A stretch of 64,000 nucleotides of DNA, from positions 44,157,172 to 44,221,171 of the forward strand of contig CM075857.1 in NCBI GenBank assembly GCA_037975125.1. Reading direction: 5' to 3'. Position numbers and translations under genes: made by a program. Positions 49,831 to 60,500 of the stretch are shown piece after piece (within the stretch, counting starts at the first letter, position 1; each line of letters starts with the position of its first letter). Source of the stretch: Latrodectus hesperus. Taxonomy: Eukaryota > Arthropoda > Arachnida > Araneae > Theridiidae. Under the pieces are notes generated by a model that was given only the letters and a program-made list of their open reading frames with translations, had not been told where the DNA came from and searched no databases.

Positions 49831-51453
49831 CAGTTGACAAAATGTTTATTTGTACACTTCAATTTTGGAATTTTATAGCAAAATAAAATAAGGTAACTAA
49901 GTTAAAATTGCAGAAATATATTCTAGTGATGTAAAATTATAATAAAATATCAACAAAAAAGCTACCACATAAACTTTAGTTGATTAATGAATAAAACTTT
50001 ACAAAAACTATACAAAAAGAGTATTTGTACACTTACCTAGTGACAAATTTTAAACATAATTATAATTATTTTATAGAAATTTAATACTTTGTATGCATTC
50101 CATTGGCTTTTACAATTGCTTCAAGACGTCTTGGCATTGATTCTATTAACATTTTGGTGGTTTCTTGATCTATTTCTTCCCAAGCTTCCATGAGTGCTTC
50201 TTTCAAACTATTTTTACTTGTAATATTTTTTTTTCGGACTTGAGTATCCAATAGCATCTACAAATGTTCATTTGGATTTATATCCGGCGATTGTGGTGGA
50301 GTTTCAAGCCGTCTTTGCGCATTATAAAGTAACCATGTTTTAGTAACTATCGCAGTGTGTTTTGGATCGTTATCTTGTTAGGATAAGAAAGTGTCTCCGA
50401 TACCCGATTTTCAAGCACTGTCTAATAAGTTATGCCGCAACACATCAATGTAACCTAAAACTGTCATTTTTATGACAATAAAGTGTAATTTTCCAACCCC
50501 GCCATGAGCTACACAGTCCCAAACCATCACATTTCCACCACCATGTTTTAGGGTCTGAAGTACATTTTTACCATCAAGGGCTATTTTATTTTTTCGCCAA
50601 ATTTTTCAGATACTAGGGGATGAAAAAATTTCAAACTTACTCTCATCTGAAAAAATAACCTTTTTCTAGAAGTCCATCGGTTTGTCTTTGTATTTCTTAG
50701 CAAATTCTTGACGCTTCTTTCTATTAACTTCAGAGATCATTGGATTTTTTTCTCAGAATTCTGCCCTTTAAACTAGCACTATGTAACGCATTTCTTATTG
50801 TTTGATTGGTCACTCTAATGTTAGAAGATGCGAGAAGGTCATCTGCAATTTTCTGAGCAGAAATTTGAGGTTTTCTAATAGCTGCTTTAACAATACTTCG
50901 TTTATTTCTTGAAGTTAATTTACTCGGGCCACCTGGCCTACATTCATTTTCAATGCGTCCAGTATTTTTATATTTTCTTACAATGTAACCAATAGTTTTG
51001 TGCAAGTGTGGTAACTTAACCATCTTTTGAATTTCGCGATAAGATTTTCCACTTTTATTAAGGTTAACAATACGAGTTCTCATGTCTAAAGAGACTTCTT
51101 TTGATTTCGTGGCCATTTCTCAAATTTTCTCTGCGAGTGGCCTTCACTGTTAAAAAAGATAACCTTCAAAGTTTATAAAATACAAACTATCCAAAAAATT
51201 AACTATCATGTGAAGAATTACATGAAATGATAGAAATACTTACTGGAGATATAGGTGTACAAATATACTTTATGCAAGAAATTTTTCAAGTTCGTAAGAT
51301 TTATATTTTATTTTCAATTATTTCAAAATATTTTTACGTTTACTTAAAAATAATCAACAAACTCACGCTCACACGTCGCAAGGAATAAAATAGATGCTTA
51401 TATGTTTCAAAACTTTAAAAAAAATGGTGTAGAAATAATCATTTTGCCTACTG
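49831..51453 (-). mobile_element. Tc1-like transposon with IR/DR ends
   Basis: The ends are inverted repeats starting CAGTTGACAAAATG (left, 49831) and CAGTAGGCAAAATG (right, read inward from 51453), continuing in both with a TATTTGTACACTT-like core. TA flanks both sides (49829-49830, 51454-51455). Each end has a second copy of the core further in: left at 49847-49859 and 50022-50034, right at 51425-51437 and 51253-51265, with 172-175 bp between copies. This inverted-repeat/direct-repeat arrangement, with two transposase-binding cores per end, is known from a subset of Tc1 elements such as the salmonid-type family. The element is 1623 bp and contains one broken transposase. Confidence 0.9.
50081..51116 (-). 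pseudogene. Tc1-like DD34E transposase, frameshifted and with stops
   Basis: The start ATG (51114-51116) opens a 128-codon DNA-binding half: MATKSKEVSLDMRTRIVNLN, SYREIQKMVKL, IVRKYKNTGRIENECRPGGP (a GRP-like hook) and a second helix-turn-helix. One extra A in a run of seven (plus-strand T run 50745-50751) then shifts the frame. In the following frame come VIFSDESKFEIF (first Asp), [29 protein letters not shown] (second Asp) and [10 protein letters not shown] (Glu, 34 residues later). The end is MPRRLEAIVKANGMHTKY and TAA (50081-50083). Stops replace residues at DF*KKV, SI*KIW, LS*QDN and HL*ML. Complete in extent (about 345 residues) but dead. Confidence 0.88.
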
Positions 51454-51455
51454 TA

Positions 51456-51645
51456 TATTGTTAGGAATTCGTTTTACTTAAAATTTGTTATTTCGTATTT
51501 ATTTTGCGAAAAAGTCGTAATGTTTTTTAACAGTATACATCTTTTGAATTTGACACATTTTTACTAAGATTAATTTAGAGAAAAATACAATTTTTTTAAA
51601 AAAAAGAATATTAAAAGTCATTTGGATTTCTCATAACTCTTCAAC
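51456..51645. other. AT-rich spacer between transposon and CPT1 promoter
   Basis: No feature beyond poly-A/T runs was seen. Confidence 0.4.
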
Positions 51646-51720
51646 ACCACGCCCCAAATTTAGCTAATCAGAATCCAAACTGGCATATAAACTGAAATGA
51701 CGTCAGGAAAGCATTTCGAT
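51646..51720 (+). promoter_or_regulatory. Likely CPT1 promoter with CRE and TATA-like box
   Basis: This stretch directly precedes the leader exon. It contains a CACGCCCC box (KLF/Sp-type) near 51650, a TATA-like CATATAAA at 51684-51691, and the perfect palindrome TGACGTCA at 51698-51705, the consensus for CREB/ATF factors. The transcription start is expected around 51710-51730 but cannot be fixed from sequence. The CRE is seen directly; its use for CPT1 control is inference. Confidence 0.5.
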
Positions 51721-51799
51721 CTTTCTGCAGTGGTCGCCTTCTGCCTTGTTTTGGGCGGAAGAATCGATTGAGCAGCCGGTGTTTGGTAGTTGATCTCTG
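51720..51799 (+). other. CPT1 non-coding leader exon (exon 1)
   Basis: A locally GC-rich stretch of about 80 bp ends in TTGATCTCTG|GTGAGTAAAG, a near-consensus 5' splice site after 51799. There is no ATG in frame with the CPT1 coding exon. Splicing to the acceptor at 52702 (TTTATTTCACAG) would join this leader to exon 2, 25 bases ahead of the start codon. The 5' end is only approximate. The 903-bp intron between them is AT-rich without other features. Confidence 0.6.
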
Positions 51800-52727
51800 G
51801 TGAGTAAAGTAGCTATACATTTTGATATTCATAATAGTTAATCAACATAATAAAAAGGTATATGGAGTAAAGATTAATGATTTTGATCCGAACTTTTTCT
51901 TATATTTAAAAATAAGCGAAAAATTTACTTCGTCTATTTTTCAATAATTTTAAATACAATTTTTTTTTTATGAAACATCAAAGGATGATATAACCGTGAT
52001 TAGTATAGATATTTTACATATTTCCTTTGCTTATATTTATTTTCATGATCATTCGTATTTATTTTCAAAGATTTCATCTGATCAAAATTTTATTTGTCTG
52101 CTTTGAACTCTTGTAGATTTTAATTTTCTTTGTATTTATTATTTAATATAAAAAAAATTACAATCAGAAATTACTTTTTAAATCAAGCTTGATTGAACTA
52201 ATGATTATTAAATATTGTATTGAAAGTGTAACGAGATTTTTTAACTGCTACACAGTTATCAATTAAAAAATTTTGCTAAGTATAGCAAACTATAAGAGTA
52301 TTACAAATATTTAAGATATTTCCTTATATCTTAAGTTTTTGTAAGTTTACTTATTCTTAATTGGGTATTTCCTAATATTTTTATATTTTACTCCATATTT
52401 TTCATATTTTTAAAAGAAAAATACCCATTTATATTTGTGTATACATTTAAATAGTATAAAAATATTTCATTTAATTTATTTTTAACTGTGTTGATAAAAA
52501 ATTAACTAAAAATATTCTCATATTTTAAAACTTTTGGCATGGGCTCTTGTTGTTGTGTACCACTTATTTTAACAGTAATGATAAATGAGTTTAAAATTTT
52601 AGCTATTAACATGGCATGATACAATATTTCAAAATTAAGGAGTACAGGAGTACTTTAGAATTTGTGATTTGTGTATATTTAAGTTTTTAATTTATTTCAC
52701 AGGAATAGAAGGTAATCAGTTAAAAAC

Positions 52728-52868
52728 ATGGCAGAAGCTCATGTAGCAGTTGCCTTCAGTTTTGCCATTACCCATGAAGGAGTTAATATAAACTACGATA
52801 GAGAAGTACTTAGCTTAGTTTGGAACAGTGGTGTGAGATCATGGAAAAAAAGAATTGCTCGTTTCATG
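52728..52868 (+). CDS. CPT1: CPT1 exon 2 (residues 1-47), start codon
   Basis: The start is ATG at 52728-52730, preceded by TTAAAAAC and by an acceptor at 52702. It encodes the cytosolic regulatory N-terminus, ending [12 protein letters not shown]. The donor is GTACTC, weaker than most in this gene. The following 1.9-kb intron is AT-rich and carries a (TA)n tract at 54640-54701; the open frames at 53352-53600 and 54160-54444 inside it are low-complexity AT frames, not exons. Confidence 0.94.
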
Positions 52869-54636
52869 GTACTCATTTTTATAATTTATTTAAAATATTG
52901 ATCAATTATTTTTTTAGCTTTGTATATATTATAATCATTAGTTATTCAAAATTAAATTCATTAAGTATGTATTAAAAAACATGTATTTAACTTAACATTA
53001 TTAATTAGCATTAGATGTTACTCATTAATAATAAATTCCAATATATTGTTTTTGTGCAAAATTGTAATCTTCCTTTTACTTGTTTTTTTCCACTAATATT
53101 AATTATACATTTGTTGTGAAGCCATTTCTAGATGACAAGAAAGTTTCAAAGCTGTAATTAATTTAAAAATTATGAGAAATAGTCTAATAATTGTGTTCCA
53201 TTCATACAATAATAATATTGTTTACCAATTCATTTTATGTGCTAATGATAACAATTCCCCTCCCCCAGGTATTTAATATTTTCCCTTTGTTTCTTTAAAA
53301 TCAGAATACAGTATTAAAAAAAAATTTAAATGGGTACTCCTGATAATATATTTGGAAATTAATATACTCTTTTTTATTCTAAATAGTTTCCTTCAAATTT
53401 TTTTTAACAAATTGTATATTCTTAAAATTATTATTTTAAAAATGTTAGTGTCAAATTTTCTTATTATTTTTTTTGTTACTATAATGTTTAAATTATTCAC
53501 TTATTCATTTTATGTGTTGATAATAAGTCCATTTATTAATGTTTCTCTTTGCTTTTGTGAATATTATAATTCAAATGTAGAGAAACTTGGGAATACATAA
53601 GTTTTTATCTTTAATAATTACCATGAAATATTTTAAGGAATTATTTGAAAAATGTTTGAATTTTATAAATTTAAAAACTTTAATAATTAATTTTAATTAT
53701 ATTATATTTTGTTCATTATTAATTGAATAATTTTCAAACAATTTTGGTAGTAATAAATACTTTTGATTTTATTCTTTTCTTATTCATTTTATTATAGCTA
53801 TTTAAAATTGATTTTTCAGCTGATATAATGTTCTAATGTTTGTCTGAAATATTCTAATGATTTTTTTCTTATCTTGTAAGTTATGTATAATTTTTAGCTG
53901 ATAATCTAACAAATTTTATCTCTATATGTTTAATTTTCAAGTTCTTCATTGAGGAGAAAAACAGCATAATTGATTTGTATTTAATTTACTCAATTTAAAT
54001 AAGAAAAAAATATCTCCAGTTTAATGTTATTTGAGTTTTGTAAGTCTTCAATAAAAGTTTAATTTATATTGGAAGAAAGAAGACTACATTTATCATAATT
54101 CAAATTAAATTGTAATAACAAAAATTGCATAAAACTGTTTTATCTAGTCTGAGGTATTTTTGCAAAGCAAATACTTATGTATACTGAAACATTATTATAA
54201 AATACTTCCAAATTTATTCAATTTTAATTTAATAAAATGTAAAATTGATTATTTTGTAGTGTATATGGTAGATAAATCACAGTTTATCAAAACTAAATAT
54301 ATAGTCATAACACAAAAATATAAAACTGTATTTTATATTTTTTTGTGTTGTGACTATGTATTTAGTTTAAGAAATGCAATTATTTTTCAAAATCATTTAA
54401 TTCTTAAAAAATATATAATTGCCTTAAAAAATATAATGAACTAAAAATATAATTGCAATAAGATTTTATTTTCACTGTCCTCTATGAATCATCCTCATAT
54501 TTCCCCTCACCATAATATGGGAATTAAACATTGTTATAAGGGCCTTAAGAGAATATTGTTAAATTTTAGCACATGTAATTAACTATCTTAATATCATTGT
54601 AATGGAATAATGGAAAATATCAAAATGAGTTATGGG

Positions 54637-54704
<68 letters not shown>

Positions 54705-57551
54705 TTAAGCTAATGTTTAATGCTATAAATTATGTATTTGACATTATGTTTTCCATAATATGATTTTACTCTTTCTAGAACAATATACATTCTGGCATTT
54801 ACCCTGCTTCGCTATCCAGTTTGTTTATACTGACTACCTTGGTGGTATCTTTATTTCTTGCCAATATTGATTTATCTTTTGGTGGGATAAAACATTTGGA
54901 AAATTACATTCCAGGGTAAGAATGAATTTTTTTTCTCATTTAATAACTAAGCAATTATTTGTCAATTTGTAAACATTGCTACAAATCAATAAGCTGTAAA
55001 TTTAAAAGCCAAATTTAAATATAATTATTAAAATCTGTTTGCATTTGAAAATTTGAATTTAGCATATATAAATAAAAATTAATTTTTTAAGAAGTTAACT
55101 GTCATATTTTTTCTGAACTTAGATAAAATTTTTAATTTGATGGAACGCAAATGTGTGTGTATGTGAACATGTGCTGAAATTTTTTTATTGTTTATTTTAA
55201 AAGTTTTAATTCTGTTCACATCTTTAACTTAAAAAGTATGTTTAGTTATTCTGTAATAGTCGAAATAAAATCAGATCATTTAAATGGCATATCGTTATAT
55301 TTAGTTATTTCTGCATTGATTTTGTTTATTTAGGAAAAGAACTTTAAAAAAAAATTATGCTAATTCTATGTGAACTATGTAGAAATTAAATGATTTTTAT
55401 TTATGTTTCCCCTCGTATACATCTCAATAATAAATCAGATTTTAGTAACATATTTAATATAAAATAATAAATTGGAAAAATCATTATTGAAATAATTTAA
55501 ATTTTTCTGCTGTAAACTCATGAAAGTGCCACTTACTTTATATTGAGCTCTTTTTAATATAAACAATTGCTTCTTCCACACATGAAAAACATGAAATTCA
55601 ATGTAAGATAATAATTTAATGCTTACCATCATTGATGATACTTAAAAATGATGTACAGGTTTCAGAAGAAGCTTCTTATATTGTAAATAAGTTATACATA
55701 TAATATTAGATTTATTATTAACATCAAATGTTGGTCATGTAATTAGAAATATTTTTTAATTTGGAAAGTATACAACTATAATTCATGATTGGTCAGTATT
55801 TCAGGAACTGCTAGACAATCAGTTTTGCATTATCTAAATTAATTATTTTGATAAATTTATTTTTAATTTAAACATAAATATTTCTTTATGTATTAATTAT
55901 ACATGTGTTTTCATTTTTAACTGCTTTCCTTAGAGAATCTCTTGCTCCATTTACTGTTCAACTGGCTGCTTGTGTTGCATATAGTTTTTGTTTATGGATC
56001 ACAACTATTCTAATACTTCGGTATACACTCAAGTTTCTTCTTATGTATAAAGGATGGATGTATGAAGGACGAGCTAAAAAGAAAAGCCTTAAAACCTATA
56101 TTTGGGCTGTAAGTTTCTGAAAACAGTTTTATTGAAAATTTAAACTGTATTAAAGATAACAATTGTATTTTCACTCTAAGTATTGTATAAAATTTTGTAC
56201 TATAGGAAATTGATATTTTATTATTTCATTTAACAGTTATTTTCTAATTTTATGTCTTTTCTATTTTTTGCTGTTTAACTAAAATTGTTGAATTCTTTTT
56301 ACTCCCCCCCCTTTAGGTTTTAGTTTCAATGCTTACCATGAAGAGATTACCAATGTTGTATTCCTTTCAAAGCTCACTCCCACGTTTACCTTTGCCTTCA
56401 CTTGAAGATACCATGAAACGAGTAGGCTTTACTCGTTTATCTAATTCTATGTGCATACTGAATAATTCTAAAAATATTAACATAAAATTATAATTTATGC
56501 AATTTTTTTACAACAATATATAATGTTTATTTCTAATTTACATCTGCTTTATAAAGTTTAAATTGTTTTGCTTTGGCTATTTTATAGTATCTTAAGTCTG
56601 TGCGCCCTTTGTTAGACGATGAAGAATATCAAGATATGGAAAAAATGGCATTTGAATTTCAAAATGGAGTGGGGAAAAAGCTTCAGAGATACTTGTGGTT
56701 GAAATCTTGGTGGTCATCTAATTATGTAAGAATGAACGTTTGATCATCATTTTTGAAATTATTATGATAAAAAAAAAAAATCTATGTATACTCTAAATAT
56801 TAATTGTTCTTAATATTTATTTTTTGCTGTAGCAAATTTATTATTTTGTTGAAAAATAAAGCTGCTTTTTTATATAGTATTATATCAAACAAAATTTATT
56901 CAATATAAGTTAATTATCTTTAATTGACCGCTCATGCATATATACTTAGTCGGAGGCTTATCATTAGTTTGGTGTAGAGAAGTGGTGACTACTTAGTGAA
57001 ATATCATTCATACTGATATTTTACTTCATTGTTTCTGTAAAAAAAATTTATTAGTAGTTACAAACATAAAGTTTTTATGCATAAAGTTTTGCATATCACG
57101 AAATTTAAAATGTATATATAACATGCTGACTTTATAATTTATTTATAAAAATATCTTGATACACCAAAATTTTTAAATGTTAAAATTGTGTATATTATTT
57201 TTATGTAAAAATTACATTTAATTTTTTATTCGAAATTTACATGGTCATGTTTAATTTTCAACTTTGTGGTAAAGATTTATCAGAAAGAAATGAATGAAAT
57301 TATAAATTATCTTTAAGTTCAATTTCAAGTACAAGAGTTCTTGAGCAAGTGCCCTGTTTATTTTTTCTGAAATCAGAGCTCTCCAGTATATGAAATAGAA
57401 TTCATTATACAGAAATATTATAAATTGCTTTATTTAGAACACTAACAAAAATGATGCTAAAATGTTATATTCCATTTGAGAAAAATTGTAAATAAGTTGT
57501 AGATCATTATATATGTGTTGATTGGTTCACATTTTTTCCTTAAATTTTAAT

Positions 57552-57584
<33 letters not shown>

Positions 57585-60500
57585 GTTCATAGTTGGCAGA
57601 TACAGATTTAATTTTATTTCTAGACATTTTGGCAACACTTTACTTAAGTAATTTAAAAAATTCTTTAATTATCTTTTGTACCTTGAAATGGCAAGATTTC
57701 CATAATTGTTTGGGATATATATAATATATAAAATGTAGTAAAGCATTTGAATGCTAAATATAATTAACTTATATATATATAAAATTCTCCTATTTAGAAA
57801 CCCAGGTCCATTATATGCTGGTAGAACTGCTTCAGTTCTTTACATAAAATCATACCATTTAGTGCCTCATTATTTTTCTACTATCAGTTTCACTTAATAA
57901 ATTTTCTTTAACAAGTATTGCTCTCTATAGGTAATGCTTTTATGAATATATAATCTATGAATTGTAAATGAGTTATGAATTCCTGCATTGTGTTATAAAA
58001 ATTGTACAAACAAAAATTTAAGAATATTAGAAAAGATGCTTCAGTACAAGAAATGAGTGAAACAGGGTGCTTATATGGGTTTCTTGGAAAAAAGTCTTGA
58101 TATATTTCTTAAACTGACATTACTCAAAAATTATTTTGAGAAAATTAAGGAGAATTAATTGTTAAATTATGCTTTTGAGCATGAAATTAAATGTGGATTT
58201 TAAAGTTAATTTAATTATTGTATAACTCTTAAAATTGTAAAAGCTTTTGAAAAAGTAAGATGATTTGCCTCTTCAAATGTAAAGAGAAAATATTTTTGCA
58301 AATTTCAGATATAAATCTGTATAAAATGAAAACTTTTTTTGATGTTCTATATTTTTTTGTAATTTTATTAAAGAATGATTAAAAATCAGTATGTTTTACT
58401 TTTCACATTAATATGAATTTAATTTTATTTCAGGTTTCAGATTGGTGGGAAGATTATGTATATTTAAGTGGCAGGTCGCCATTGTTAGTGTATAGTAATT
58501 GTTATGGATTAGTAAGTAAATTATCCTTACATATAAATGCATGTTAATTTGAAACTTATAATTCTGTAAAAAGATACATATGTATAATTGTGTGTGTGTA
58601 CTGTTGAATTTTCAATAAATAAAATAAAGGATTAAAATATTCATTTATAAAGGAAATATCTATTTTAAATGTCAAGAAATTCTAAAATTTTAATAAAATT
58701 ATTGTTTTTGTGTTATAAGAAGTAAAAGGATTAAAAATTTAATTTTCTTACAGTACTTGTGTATGTTTTTCTCTTTAAAAATTCTTTTATGTGTCATCAT
58801 AATTAATCTTAAAAGTTTTTCTTTTTGGCATGATTCTTGCAATAATTTTGTTTCCAAATCTATTTTTGACCTTTATTTTTATATCAGATAATATCTAGCT
58901 ATTTTTCTCCTCTGTAATATAAGCAAATAAAAATTTATGTTGATAATTTAGAGTGCTTCAATTTTTTTCATTTATTATCAAAAGCATTGGAATTCCATTA
59001 ATATTGTACCGAGCTCCACGGGTTCGTGTTGATTGAGAGTTGAATAAAGCGACCACTTAATGAACACAAGACTTTTATTCATAAAAACTTCACTAGATAA
59101 ACGAAATTCCCGCTGTAACAATCACAATTATACAGCTACAATTCGTCAGATACAATAGGAAATAGCTTCCAATCACAGGTCTCAAATACCTCAGACAGAG
59201 AACAACTAGCAGTCACAAGCCGAGCTGGCAGCCGAATGGTTAGCGCTCTTGCCTTCGGTTCAACAGTTCGTGGGTTCGAATCCCACCTTGGGCATGGATG
59301 TTTGTAGTGGTTCGGAATCCACTTTAAACCGTAGGTCCCGGTCTAATTAGCCCTCGTGTGCAAAAAATGACCGTTGAGCGACAAACAAACTAGCAGTCAC
59401 AACTAATCGTCTTCACTCACTGACTGTCTTCACAAAAACTCTGACTCTTCCATGTCGGGCTGCGGTATTTATACCTGACTTGGCGGAGAAATCTACCAAT
59501 TTCGCCAAGGTTCTGGAAGCTTCTAGGCTATCTCGAAAAATATTGGTCCTAGAGCTTAGGTGATGGATGTTTCCAGAAGTATCGATTTCTCGCCAAGTCG
59601 CCAAGAATCTCGCCAACCGTCGCCAAGTCACCAAGAATCTCACCAAGTCGCAAATCCATTAGGAAATCCGCTTTTAAACTACAACACGTCTAAATACCGC
59701 AATTTTTGCCCAAAATGTGAGAATTTCCGATCTGTCTGAGATATTTTAAGACAAATATAATCATTATTTGTAAATTTGTAACAATATTGTATAATAAGTT
59801 ATTCTTTAATTTTAGGATTATGTCCCTCTTCCAACAACTTCTCAAACAGCTAGAGCTGCAAATTTTATTTACGCTGCTTTGACATTCCGTAAACTTCTTA
59901 ATACCCAAACCTTGAAACCTGTAAGTACTGTTACTAATAGTGCTGTTAAATAATAATTTTTAATTTATCTGAATGCCATAAAATATATTTATAATATTTA
60001 AATTGGAAATTTAGGTTACTATTCAGAATTTTGTACCATTATGTGCCTGGCAATATGAAAGAATGTTTAATACAACTCGTATACCTGATCCTGTTAAAGG
60101 TAGTCTTTTAAATTTTTTATCTTTCAAATATTTGCATGTTATATATTTTAATACTTATGATATCTTTAGTAGATTTAAATGAGGATTATATTTCAATTTT
60201 TATTGTTTTAGATCGTATTGTACATTTATCTGATTCTCAACACATTGCTGTATTTCACAATGGGCGTTATTATAAAGTAATGCTTTATAATAAAAATCGT
60301 CTCTTAAAACCTGTAGAATTACAATGGTATGCTACATTTTTATTATAATTAAACTTGTTTGCTGAATGAAGATGTTTTTGTAAAGTAATAAATATGATTT
60401 CTGTTTTTGTTTCAAATAATGTCTGCGAGAAATGTTATTTCTTTTTTCTGTTTGAAATCCTTAAATTTTTTCATGCAACAATATTGTCTAAATTGAAAAA

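Larger units (their letters stand above)
59005..59753 (-). mobile_element. Solo LTR of an LTR retrotransposon (minus orientation), in CPT1 intron 7
   Basis: The block starts TGTACC and ends AAGACA (TG...CA ends) and is flanked by a 5-bp duplication AATAT (59000-59004, 59754-59758). Read on the minus strand it carries a TATA box TATAAATA (plus 59466-59473) and downstream a polyadenylation signal AATAAA (plus 59074-59079), in the order expected of an LTR. No internal coding region or second LTR is nearby, so it is a solo LTR. A two-copy 30-bp tandem repeat rich in CGCCAAG lies at 59591-59650. It is inserted antisense to CPT1. Without the nested SINE and its duplication it would be about 565 bp. 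Confidence 0.65.

Noticed and set aside
53352..54444. 82- and 94-codon ORFs in CPT1 intron 2
   Set aside because: They are low-complexity Ile/Leu/Phe/Asn/Lys frames of AT-rich intron DNA; CPT1 relatives have no sequence at that position.
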